This document shows positions 15,375 through 23,313 of a stretch of DNA of 37,635 bases, in pieces (position 1 is the stretch's first letter; every line of letters begins with the position of its first letter). Both the position numbers and the translations under genes were made by a program. Source of the stretch: an uncultured Kiritimatiellota bacterium (GTDB lineage Bacteria > Verrucomicrobiota > Kiritimatiellia > RFP12 > UBA1067); assembly GCA_934675625.1 (NCBI GenBank), contig CAKURH010000028.1, forward strand, positions 1-37,635, in the 5' to 3' direction. A model generated the notes under the pieces. That model was given only the letters and a program-made list of their open reading frames with translations. It had not been told where the DNA came from and made no database searches.

Positions 15375-16853
15375 ATGAAACTGATGACCGTGTTGGCGGC
15401 GGGTGCCGCATTGGTTGGTGGCTGTTGCTGCTTGTGCTCAAGCAATGACGGGCCGTACCCCGAGACGATCGACGAGGGCTTCGTCAGCCTCTTCAACGGC
15501 AAGGACCTGACGGGCTGGTTCGGCTCGAAGATGTATGGCGTCGAGACGATTGAGACGAAGCTCAACAACGGGACGGTCAAGAAGGAGAGCGTCCTCGCGT
15601 GCTTCCCCGACCGCAAGGTCGCGGGTGACGGCGGCAACCTCCTTACGGAGAAGGAATACCGCAACTTCATCCTCCGCTTCGAGTTCATGATGCCCGAGAA
15701 CGGCAACAACGGCCTCGGCATTCGCACGCCGAGTCCGAATGTAGACGCGGCCTACGAGGGCATGTGCGAGCTTCAGCTCCTCGACGACGGCGGCAGCGAA
15801 TACTACGACAAGGCGGCGAAGAAGGACAAGCTCAAGCCCTACCAGTACACGGGCTCGATTTACGGCGTCGTCCCGGCCCGTCGCGACAACGTGAACAAGC
15901 AGATCTGGGGCAAGGACGCCAACTTCACGGGCGGCGGCAGCTATGTCCGCAAGCCGGGGATGTGGAACTTCGAGGAAGTCAAGGTCATCGGCAGCGAGAT
16001 CGAGGTCTACCTGAACGGCTATCTCATCACGAAGGGCGACGTCTCGACGTTCAAGGGTGACGGCGACACGCCGGACGGGCGGAAGCATCCGGGCCTCCAC
16101 AACAAGAAGGGCCACATCGGCTGGCTCGGCCACGGTCACGCGGTCAAGTGGAAAAACATCCGCATCAAGGAACTTCCGGAAGACGCGAAGATGGGCGCGG
16201 TCTGTCCGCGTCAGGCCCTGAAGGCTCCGGCCGGTTTCACGACCTACTTCAACGGCTGCCCCGAGCAGCTCAAGACGATGTGGAAGGGCGTGACGACTGA
16301 CGAGAAGTTCGACAACCCGGTCGTCCGTCAGGCGGCGACGCCAGCGAAACGCGCCGAGATGCAGAAGAAGGCCGACGCGCAGCGCGACGCGCACTGGTCG
16401 GTCCGCAACGGCAACCTCTTCTTCGACGGCTACAAGGGCGGCTACTCGCTCGCGACGGCGAAGGACCTCAAGGACTTCGAGCTTTGGGCCGACTGGCGCA
16501 TCCTCTCCATCACGGGCGATTCGGGCCTCTACCTGCGCGGCGCTCCGCAGGTGCAGATCTGGGACGCGCACAACCAGTGGGGCATCGGTTCGGGCGGGCT
16601 CTTCAACAACCAGAAGAATCCGAAGGACGCGCTTGCGATTGCGGACCGTCAGGTCGGTGACTGGAACCGCTTCCATGTGATCATGAAGGGTGAGAAGGTT
16701 TCGGTCTGGCTCAATGGCGTGCTGGTCGTCGACAACGTGACGCTGGAGAACTACTGGGACCGCAAGCAGGTGATCTTCCCCGTGGAGCAGCTAGAGCTCC
16801 AGTGCCACGGCGACCCGACCGAATGGCGCAACATCTTTATCAAGGAACTGTAA
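15375..16853 (+). CDS. Lipoprotein with two DUF1080 (3-keto-disaccharide hydrolase-like) domains
   Basis: The protein has 492 residues from ATG 15375, after AAGGAAAG. The signal ends at a Cys cluster (LVGGCCCLC, likely C17), pointing to an envelope lipoprotein. The first DUF1080 domain covers about residues 28-275 (FVSLFNGKDLTGWFGS at its front; WKNIRIKELP at its end). The second covers about 285-492 (FTTYFNGC; SGLYLRGAPQVQIWD; WNRFHVIMKGEKVSVWLNG; EWRNIFIKEL). DUF1080 proteins have a lectin-like jelly-roll fold and several act on 3-keto-glycosides. The next gene encodes an exported oxidoreductase that could make the keto sugar, so the pair fits an oxidise-then-cleave route for glycosides. 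The actual substrate is not known. Confidence 0.88.
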   Translation: MKLMTVLAAGAALVGGCCCLCSSNDGPYPETIDEGFVSLFNGKDLTGWFGSKMYGVETIETKLNNGTVKKESVLACFPDRKVAGDGGNLLTEKEYRNFILRFEFMMPENGNNGLGIRTPSPNVDAAYEGMCELQLLDDGGSEYYDKAAKKDKLKPYQYTGSIYGVVPARRDNVNKQIWGKDANFTGGGSYVRKPGMWNFEEVKVIGSEIEVYLNGYLITKGDVSTFKGDGDTPDGRKHPGLHNKKGHIGWLGHGHAVKWKNIRIKELPEDAKMGAVCPRQALKAPAGFTTYFNGCPEQLKTMWKGVTTDEKFDNPVVRQAATPAKRAEMQKKADAQRDAHWSVRNGNLFFDGYKGGYSLATAKDLKDFELWADWRILSITGDSGLYLRGAPQVQIWDAHNQWGIGSGGLFNNQKNPKDALAIADRQVGDWNRFHVIMKGEKVSVWLNGVLVVDNVTLENYWDRKQVIFPVEQLELQCHGDPTEWRNIFIKEL

Positions 16854-16855
16854 GC

Positions 16856-18187
16856 ATGAAAAACTCAAGAAGGGACTTCCTGAAGGCGTCCGCTGCGTTC
16901 GGAGCCTTTAACCTGATTCCGGCGCGCGTCCTCTGGGGCGCCACGGCGCCTTCGAACCAGCTCACGCGCGCGCTGATCGGCTTCGGCGTGATCGCGCACA
17001 GCGAAAACCACCTGCCGTTCAAGGGCTCGCGCCTGATCGGCCTCACGGACTGCTATGCGCCGCGCGTCGCGGCGGGTCTTGCGGCGGCCGAGAAGGCGGG
17101 CTGGGGCAAGGTCAAGGGCTATCGCGACTTCCGCGAGCTTCTGGACGACAAAGACGTTGACATCGTCCACATCTGCACGCCGCCGCACTGGCACGGCGTC
17201 CAGAGCGCGATGGCCGCAAAGGCCGGCAAGGACATCTGGTGCGAAAAGCCCATGACCCGCACGGTCGGCGAGGGCAAGCGCGTGATGGAGCTGGTCAAGG
17301 CCAACGGGCGCATGTTCCGCCTCAACACATGGTTTCGCTTCCAGAGCACGTTCTACGGCTTCGGCACGACGGTCGAGCCGATTCGCCAGATCGTCGAGAA
17401 CGGTCTCCTCGGCAAGGGTCCCGTCAAGTGCGTCTTCGGCGAGGGGCAGGGCTTCTCGTGGAAGTTCGGCTGGTCGGGCCGTGTGCAGGACCGCGTGCAG
17501 ATGATTCCCGAAGGGCTGGATTGGGACATGTGGCTTGGCCCCGCGCCGTGGAAACCCTACACGGACCACCGCTTCGGCACGTCCTTCCGCGGCTACTGGG
17601 ACTATGACTCGGGCGGGCTCGGGGACATGGCGCAGCACTATCTCGACCCGCTTCAGTATCTTCTCTGCAAGGACGAGACTTCGCCTGTCAAGATTGACTA
17701 CAAGGGGCTTCCGCAGCACCCGGAGGCCGTCGGCAGCTTCGACCGCTTCACGCTGACCTATGACGACGGGACGGAAGTGATTCTTGATGGTGACGTCTCG
17801 CTCCGCGACGAGCCGCTTCTCCGTGGCTCGAACGGACTGTGCGTCTACAAGAAGGCGAAAGACGGCAAGACGCTCCGCATCAAGGACGCGAACGGCTGGT
17901 GGAGCGAGGAGAAGGTCTTGAAGACCCTTGCCGAACTTCCGAAACCCGCGCTGCAGCAGACCGACTTCATCGACAGCTGCAAGACCCGCAAGCCTTTTGC
18001 CCTCAACGAGTCGAACGGCTTCCGCTCGTCGTCCATGTTCAATCTCGCGATTGTCGCGTGGCGTCTTGGGCGCAGCTTCGAGTTCGATCCCGTCACGCTT
18101 CATGCGAAGAACGACGCGGCGGCGGACCGTCTGCTCTATCAGGACGACATGATGCGCGAACCCTGGCGTACGGAAATGTTCGGGTAA
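16856..18187 (+). CDS. Tat-exported Gfo/Idh/MocA-family oxidoreductase
   Basis: The product has 443 residues. The N-terminus MKNSRRDFLKASAAFGAF is a twin-arginine signal, so a folded, nucleotide-bound enzyme is exported. The Rossmann region is ALIGFGVIAHSE, with A in place of the usual third Gly. VDIVHICTPPHWHG, then CEKPMTRTV with K131, and later GDMAQHYLDP with H261, are the family's catalytic marks. Members oxidise or reduce sugars with NAD(P), often as self-recycling periplasmic enzymes, and are common next to DUF1080 genes. It starts 2 nt after the DUF1080 stop, so the two are surely co-expressed. Oxidation at sugar C3 is inferred from the partner. Confidence 0.9.
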   Translation: MKNSRRDFLKASAAFGAFNLIPARVLWGATAPSNQLTRALIGFGVIAHSENHLPFKGSRLIGLTDCYAPRVAAGLAAAEKAGWGKVKGYRDFRELLDDKDVDIVHICTPPHWHGVQSAMAAKAGKDIWCEKPMTRTVGEGKRVMELVKANGRMFRLNTWFRFQSTFYGFGTTVEPIRQIVENGLLGKGPVKCVFGEGQGFSWKFGWSGRVQDRVQMIPEGLDWDMWLGPAPWKPYTDHRFGTSFRGYWDYDSGGLGDMAQHYLDPLQYLLCKDETSPVKIDYKGLPQHPEAVGSFDRFTLTYDDGTEVILDGDVSLRDEPLLRGSNGLCVYKKAKDGKTLRIKDANGWWSEEKVLKTLAELPKPALQQTDFIDSCKTRKPFALNESNGFRSSSMFNLAIVAWRLGRSFEFDPVTLHAKNDAAADRLLYQDDMMREPWRTEMFG

Positions 18188-18221
18188 GAAGGCTGAAGCA
18201 AGAAGAAAGGAACGATTGAGG

Positions 18222-18716
18222 ATGAAGAAGAATTCGACTGTCTCTTGTCTCGTGTCCGCCGTTCTCCTCGGTGTGCTGACCGGGTGTGCGACCGCGCCGA
18301 AGTACGGTGCGTTCACGCCGAAGCCCGTGCCACAGCCCGCGAAGGTCGCGTTCGCGGACTACGGCAATGCCATGGCCCATTGGGACGGCTACCAGATGGC
18401 GTATGAATGGCAGCGGAAGAACCCGACCGCCGTGCGCACGGCGACCGAGCCGAAGGTCCTTGCGGCCTTTGTCGCGTCGGATGCGGCGGCGGATGCGCTT
18501 CTCGCGAAGATCGGCACGTCCTATGACGGCGATCCGCTTGTTCTGACGCAAATCGCCGCAGTCACGCAGTTCGTGATGTGTCCGAAATGCCCGAAGGCCG
18601 CGGCGTATCGCGAGGTCTGGGTCTCGGCCCTTGAACGTCGCCGCGCGACGACGGACGACGGTTATGTCCGCACGTTCTGCGACCAGCAGTTGCGCCTTTG
18701 CGAATATCGCAAGTGA
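18222..18716 (+). CDS. Small lipoprotein of unknown function
   Basis: The product has 164 residues. The signal ends at VLTGC (C22), so it is a probable envelope lipoprotein. The mature part is mostly helical and has four cysteines late in the chain, two in CPKCPK and two near the end (TFCDQQLRLC), which might form disulfides. No domain was recognised. ATG 18222 is preferred; a TTG at 18216, better spaced from AAAGG, is possible and adds two residues. The stop overlaps the GTG start of coaX (GTGA). Confidence 0.72.
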   Translation: MKKNSTVSCLVSAVLLGVLTGCATAPKYGAFTPKPVPQPAKVAFADYGNAMAHWDGYQMAYEWQRKNPTAVRTATEPKVLAAFVASDAAADALLAKIGTSYDGDPLVLTQIAAVTQFVMCPKCPKAAAYREVWVSALERRRATTDDGYVRTFCDQQLRLCEYRK

Positions 18717-19510
18717 GACTGCTCGTCATCGACGTCGGAAACACCTCCACGGCCGTGGGTCTTTGGACCAACGGCCGTGTGAGTCATGTCGCCCATTACG
18801 ATGAGGGCGTGACGGACTTGGAGAGCCTGACACGAAAGAAGGGGGTCGGACTTGGCTCTTTGGACGGGATTGCGTATGTTTCCGTCGTTCCCTCACGGGA
18901 TGCGGGATGGAGACGTTCGGTAACGGCGTGCGGACTTCCGTTCCATCGGCTTTCCTGTCGCGATTTCCAGTCTCCCGACCGTTCGTCTGCGCATTCGGAC
19001 GTCTCCCCTCTTACCCTCGATTATCCCCATCCCGAGACAATCGGCGCGGATCGCCTGGCGGACGCGGCGGGAGCCGTCTCGCGCTACGGCGCACCGGTCT
19101 TGGTGATGGACTTCGGCACGGCGCTCACGGCGGCGGTAGTCACGGAAGATCGTGTCTGGCGTGGCGGCGTGATTGCGCCGGGCTTTCCGCTCATGCGCGA
19201 CTACCTCTTCGAACGGACGGCGAAGTTGCCGCGCATGGAACTCGGGCGTGGTCGTGCGCCCAAGATCGGACGCTCGACCGAAGAGGCCATGCGTTTCGGT
19301 GCGCTTGTCGGCTATCGCGGCATGGTGCGCGAGATCGTCACGACCCTGCGGCAGAATTTCCGAGAGGATTTCAAGTTGGTGGCGACCGGCGGCTTCGCCC
19401 GCTGGGCGCTTAAGGACCTTGACCTTCCCTTCGTCATTGACCCCACGCTTACGCTTTACGGAGCTGGCTTGGTCTGCGCAGGGGCGACGCGGCGAGAGAA
19501 GTTCAGGTGA
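18713..19510 (+). CDS. coaX: Type III pantothenate kinase
   Basis: The protein has 265 residues from GTG 18713; the family begins exactly at LLVIDVGNTSTAVGL, so the in-frame TTG at 18698 is rejected. It phosphorylates pantothenate, the first step of CoA synthesis, in the ASKHA fold. Motifs are DVGNTST (phosphate 1), PETIGADRLADAAGA, VMDFGTALTAAVV and GGVIAPGFPLMRDYLF, and LVATGGFA late. The start overlaps the upstream lipoprotein stop by four bases. It converges on the minus-strand regulator, with an 8-nt overlap of the coding ends (19503-19510). Confidence 0.95.
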   Translation: MRLLVIDVGNTSTAVGLWTNGRVSHVAHYDEGVTDLESLTRKKGVGLGSLDGIAYVSVVPSRDAGWRRSVTACGLPFHRLSCRDFQSPDRSSAHSDVSPLTLDYPHPETIGADRLADAAGAVSRYGAPVLVMDFGTALTAAVVTEDRVWRGGVIAPGFPLMRDYLFERTAKLPRMELGRGRAPKIGRSTEEAMRFGALVGYRGMVREIVTTLRQNFREDFKLVATGGFARWALKDLDLPFVIDPTLTLYGAGLVCAGATRREKFR

Positions 19511-20681
19511 GCCTGCGCCGCTGTGGCATGGACGCGGATTCTGTCGCGCGCCAGGCGCTCATCGTCTGGCCTGTCGCCTGGCGAAAGAATTTGCGCAGCG
19601 AGTTCGGGTTCGCGAAGCCGCAGAAGTCGGAGATTGACTTGAGTTGCTGGTTCGGGTCGCGCAGAAGGTCTTGCACGCGTTCCAGCCGGATGGCGTGGAT
19701 CATCTCCAGGATCGAACGCCCCGTCGCCCGCCTGAATCGGATGTCTGCGAACCGCCGCGAACACGGGAAGTGCGCGGCGACCTCCTGAGCAGTGAGACCG
19801 TTGCAGGCCTCGGCCCGGATGAGGTCCAGTGCGGTGGCGACGGTCTTGTCCGTCTGGAAGAGGACGCGCGTCGAGGCGCGGCGCACGACCCGAAGCGGCC
19901 CGAATGTCCGTAGGTGCGGCCCCCGGTACTTTCCCTTTGCACGGACGCACGCGAGCAGCATGAGCGCAGCGAGGTTGCCGCCTCGCCGGAAGTCCGGCTC
20001 GATGGACGTGAGCGGCGGATGCGTCTTCTCGCAGATTGGCTCGTAGTTGTCGATTCCGAGGACGGCGAGGTCTTCGGGCACGCGCAGTCCGACAAAGGTC
20101 GCCGCCGTAAGTGTTTCGGACGCCATCTTGTCGTTGGCCGCGAAGACGGCTGCAGGGCGGGGCAGCGCGGCGAGAAATGCGCGCAGTCGCTTCTGCCGTG
20201 CCGTCGGTTCGTGCGCCCGGCCGAAGCGCAGAACGCGGCACGCCTTGCCGTTCAGTTCCAGCGCATGGCGGAAACTCTCCTCGCGTTCGTCGCTCCAGAA
20301 CCGTCGCTCGAACGACGGCACGAAGGCAAAGTTCCCGTAGCCCGTGAGCAGCAGTTCCTTCGCGGCGAGCTGTGCCGTGGCGGCCTGGTCGTGGAAGACC
20401 GCGAACGCGTCGTCGGGCAGCGTCGAGGGGCTGTGGTTGAAGAAGACGGTTGGCACGCCCGAGAAGAGCTTCACGTCGATGTCGCTGTAGTCGCCGCCGC
20501 ATTCGACGATCGTGCCGTCGGGCGACCAGAAGTCGATGAGCGAGCGGAACTCGGCCCGCGTCGGGAGCGCGTCAAGAACCTGCACGTGATAGCCGACCTT
20601 TTCCGCGATCTCCTGCACGCCGATGAACTTGCCAGGCGTGCTCGTGCGCGTTTTGGGCTGGAAGTAGAGAATGACGTTCAT
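19503..20681 (-). CDS. XylR-like transcription regulator: LacI-type sugar-binding domain plus AraC helix-turn-helix
   Basis: The protein has 392 residues from ATG 20681 (minus strand). Residues about 1-275 resemble the periplasmic-binding-protein fold of LacI/GalR regulators (AVFAANDKMASETLTAATFVGLRVPEDLAVLGIDN in pieces, then HPPLTSIEPDFRRGG). Residues about 285-385 are an AraC-type double helix-turn-helix (LTAQEVAAHFPCSRRF, ISDFCGFANPNSLRKFFRQATG). The arrangement is that of E. coli XylR and is frequent in Verrucomicrobiota. It likely binds a sugar and controls the divergent uronate operon and itself. An upstream extension to 20906 would run through the divergent promoter and into the symporter gene and is rejected. 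No ribosome site is present; the promoter abuts the start. Confidence 0.92.
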   Translation of the reverse strand: MNVILYFQPKTRTSTPGKFIGVQEIAEKVGYHVQVLDALPTRAEFRSLIDFWSPDGTIVECGGDYSDIDVKLFSGVPTVFFNHSPSTLPDDAFAVFHDQAATAQLAAKELLLTGYGNFAFVPSFERRFWSDEREESFRHALELNGKACRVLRFGRAHEPTARQKRLRAFLAALPRPAAVFAANDKMASETLTAATFVGLRVPEDLAVLGIDNYEPICEKTHPPLTSIEPDFRRGGNLAALMLLACVRAKGKYRGPHLRTFGPLRVVRRASTRVLFQTDKTVATALDLIRAEACNGLTAQEVAAHFPCSRRFADIRFRRATGRSILEMIHAIRLERVQDLLRDPNQQLKSISDFCGFANPNSLRKFFRQATGQTMSAWRATESASMPQRRRLT

Positions 20682-20691
20682 CTTGACGCGC

Positions 20692-20720
20692 AGTATAGCA
20701 GATTCTCGAATGGGATGCAA
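20692..20720 (-). promoter_or_regulatory. Promoter of the XylR-like regulator, near-leaderless
   Basis: On the minus strand TTGCAT (20720-20715), a 17-bp spacer, then TATACT (20697-20692) preceded by TGC. Only 10 bases separate the -10 from ATG 20681, so the leader would be about 3-4 nt. Confidence 0.65.
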
Positions 20721-20742
20721 ATCGGCTTCTGAAATGGAATCC
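20709..20742. promoter_or_regulatory. Candidate operator repeats in the divergent control region
   Basis: AATGGGATGC (20709-20718) and AATGGAATCC (20733-20742) agree at 8 of 10 positions and lie as direct repeats 24 bp apart between the two promoters. AraC/XylR proteins bind direct repeats, so these could be regulator sites; the 24-bp offset is not an ideal helical multiple. Confidence 0.3.
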
Positions 20743-20759
20743 TCTGCGGAGAGACTTTT

Positions 20760-20768
20760 TGCTATACT
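20760..20768 (+). promoter_or_regulatory. Extended -10 promoter of the symporter/uronate operon
   Basis: TGCTATACT, the exact reverse complement of the regulator's -10 element at 20692-20700. It ends 7 bases before ATG 20776, predicting a leaderless mRNA. No good -35 is visible, as expected for an activator-dependent promoter. Confidence 0.6.
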
Positions 20769-20775
20769 ATGCGCC

Positions 20776-22252
20776 ATGAACCACGCGATGCCATTGAAGG
20801 GTCTCGACTTCGCCGTCATCGCCGCGTATTTCGCGGTGACGCTGGCGGCTGGCCTCTTCATGGGCCGTTTCGTGAAGGGCACGGGCGACTTTTTCTCCGG
20901 CGGCAAGCGCGTCCCGTGGTGGATGGGGGCGGTTTCGAGCTACATGGCGATGATCTCGTGCTTCGTCTTCATCGCCTATGCGCAGATCGGCTATGAGGAC
21001 GGCCTGGTCGGCGTGACTGTCTTCTGGTCGACGGCGGCGGCGATTGTCCTCGGCACGCTTCTCTTTGCGCGGCGCTGGCAGCGGGCGAACGTCGCGACGC
21101 CGGTCGAGTACCTAGAGCGGCGCTACGGCCCGGGCGTGCGGCAGGTCGTCTCGTGGTGCGGCGTCGGCTTCCGCATCCTCAACAACACCGTCCGCCTCTA
21201 CACGCTCGGCATCATCGCCGCACAGTTCCTCGGCATCTCCCTCGCGCGCGGCATCTGGCTCGGCGTCGCGATTGTCCTCGTCTACTCCTGCACGGGCGGG
21301 CTGTGGAGCGTGCTCGTGACGGACCTTATCCAGTGTGTCGTGCTGCTCGGCTTCTCGCTCGCGGTCGTGCCGCTCGCGCTGCACGCGGTCGGTGGCCTCG
21401 GCGCGCTGCACGCGGCCCTGCCCGACCACTTCTCGTTCTTCCAGGGACATCGCGGCACGTGGACTGTTCCTTGCGGCCTACTACCTCATCGTCTTCATCA
21501 AGTACAACGGCGAGTGGAGCTTCATCCAGCGTCTGACGAGCGTCCCGAACGAGCGCGACGCGGTGAAGATGGGGCTTCTCACGGCGGCGATCTTCCTCGT
21601 CTTCCCAGTTGTCGCGGTGCTGCCGGCGATTGCCGCGCGCGCCTACCTGCCCGACCTCCCGCCGGAGCTGCACGAGCGCTGCTACATCGAGATATGCATC
21701 CGCTTGCTGCCGCCCGGCGCGCTCGGCCTCATGGTGTCCGCGATGCTCTCGGCCTCGCTCTCGACGCTTGCGAGCGAGTTCAACGTCACCGCGAACGTGC
21801 TGACGACGGACATCTACCGCCGGCTGTTCCGTCCGCACGCCGGCGAACGCGAACTTCTCCTCGTCGCGCGCGTCGGCACGTTGGGCGTCGCGGCGGCGAT
21901 TGCCGTCGGCGCGCTCTACGTGGCGGGGCTCGGCGGCGCGTTTGAGGCGAACAAGCTGCTGATGGCGCTCTTTGGCGTGCCGATCGTCATCCCGTCCGTC
22001 TTCGGCATCCTCTGGAAGCGTCCGAACACGGCGGGCGTCTACCTCTGCCTCGCGCTCGGCATTGCGTCGGGCCTGCTGCTCAAGTTCCTCGGAACGGGGG
22101 TTTCGTGGGAGGTCGGCACGTTCATTCAGGTCGGCGTCTGTTTCGTGGGCTACGGACTCGGCGCGCTGTTTCGGACGTCCGTGCGGGAGCGCGTGTCCAC
22201 GGAGAAGCTGTTCCGCCAGTTAAACGGAACGGCGGGAGATTTGAAGAAATGA
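20776..22252 (+). pseudogene. Sodium:solute symporter (SSS) family transporter interrupted by a frameshift
   Basis: The intact protein would have about 490 residues, normal for SSS. ATG 20776 begins MNHAMPLKGLDFAVIAAYF, followed by typical first helices and GDFFSGGKRVPWWMGAVSSY, then TPVEYLERRYG. This frame carries sense up to about 21462 (DHFSFFQGHRGTW). Beyond that it turns into Arg/Pro text and stops at 21945. The next frame continues with LFLAAYYLIVFIKYNGEWSF and runs through all remaining helices to the stop at 22252. Skipping one base near 21463 joins them. Either the gene is recently broken or the sequence has one extra base. It overlaps uxaC by ATGA, so it probably imports uronates or oligosaccharides for this pathway. 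Confidence 0.85.
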
Positions 22253-23313
22253 AAACGTTTGACGAGCTTTATGCGGTCGTGAAAGACCTGCCGATCATCG
22301 ACTGGCACAACCACCTCGACCTGGACGCGCTTGCGGTGGATCGCCCGCTCGGCTCGCTCTACGAGGTCTGGGTCAAGGCCGATCCCTACAAGCACCGCGC
22401 GATGCGCATCTGCGGCGAGCCGGAGCGCCTGATCACGGGCGACGCGCCGGAGGCGGAGAAGTGGGCGGCGTGGACGCGCACGTGGCCGAAGCTCGTCGGC
22501 AATCCGCTCTTCGCGTGGGCGCAGCTGGAGATGCGGTTCCTCGGCCTCGACGGCCGCGCAAACGTCTCGCTTGCCGATTGGACGCCTCAGAAACTGTTGC
22601 GGGCGTTTCGCGTCGAATACTGCGACCCCGGCTATCGGCTCTCGCTCGGCGATGCGCTTGACGCGGAACAGGTGGACGCCGTGTCGCGGCACGGCGGGCG
22701 GGTGATAGACGTATCGATCGACGACGTGTCACGTGCACGAACGGAGGACCTGCTCGCGGTCGGGCGCATTGCCGTTGCGCACGGTTGGACGATGTTGCTG
22801 CACCTTGGCGCCTTGCGCGAGACTTCAACGAGACTTCGTGCGCTGGCCGGCCCGACGGGCGGCTTCGCGGGCATGCGCGCACCCGTCGATCCGGCTGCCG
22901 TCGCCGCGCTTCTGAACGCGTTGGAGGAACACGGTGCGCTGCCGCGCACGATTCTCCTTTCGCTCAACCCGGAGGCGCACGCCGCGCTCGCCGTGCTGGC
23001 GGGCTCGTTCGTCGGCGCGGGCGTGCCGGGCAAGGTTCAGCTCGGACCGGCCTGGTGGTGGTGCGACCACGAGGAAGGCATCCGCGACGTTCTGGAGAAG
23101 AACGCGGCCTATGGCGTTCTTTCGAGCTTCGTCGGCATGACGACGGACTCGCGTTCGCTTCTCTCGTTTGTGCGACATGACTATTTCCGTCGCGTCCTCT
23201 GCCGCTGGATGTCGGAGAAAATCGCGGTTGGCTCGTTCCCGGACGAAGACTCGTTGATTCGTCCGCTCTTGGAAAACATCTGCTATCGAAACGCAAAGGA
23301 GATGGTCTCATGA
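22249..23313 (+). CDS. uxaC: Glucuronate (uronate) isomerase, compact form
   Basis: The protein has 354 residues; the family is usually near 470. It converts glucuronate to fructuronate or galacturonate to tagaturonate in the cytoplasm. Marks are PIIDWHNHLD (metal-binding His pair), YKHRAMRICG, GNPLFAWAQLEMRF, then WWWCDHEEGIRDVLE, YGVLSSFVGMTTDSRS and LSFVRHDYFRRVLC. The middle, where UxaC normally carries extra helices, is about 110 residues shorter. Start is ATG 22249, overlapping the symporter stop; it also overlaps the next gene by ATGA. This is the first enzyme of the hexuronate route that continues in the next two genes. Confidence 0.9.
   Translation: MKTFDELYAVVKDLPIIDWHNHLDLDALAVDRPLGSLYEVWVKADPYKHRAMRICGEPERLITGDAPEAEKWAAWTRTWPKLVGNPLFAWAQLEMRFLGLDGRANVSLADWTPQKLLRAFRVEYCDPGYRLSLGDALDAEQVDAVSRHGGRVIDVSIDDVSRARTEDLLAVGRIAVAHGWTMLLHLGALRETSTRLRALAGPTGGFAGMRAPVDPAAVAALLNALEEHGALPRTILLSLNPEAHAALAVLAGSFVGAGVPGKVQLGPAWWWCDHEEGIRDVLEKNAAYGVLSSFVGMTTDSRSLLSFVRHDYFRRVLCRWMSEKIAVGSFPDEDSLIRPLLENICYRNAKEMVS

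Noticed and set aside
20671..20775. N-terminal extension of the symporter upstream of ATG 20776
   Set aside because: It would cross both divergent promoters and encodes no membrane-protein-like sequence.
21464..21945. Tail of the first-frame symporter protein as a genuine C-terminus
   Set aside because: It is Arg/His/Pro-rich nonsense, while the adjacent frame encodes perfect symporter helices.
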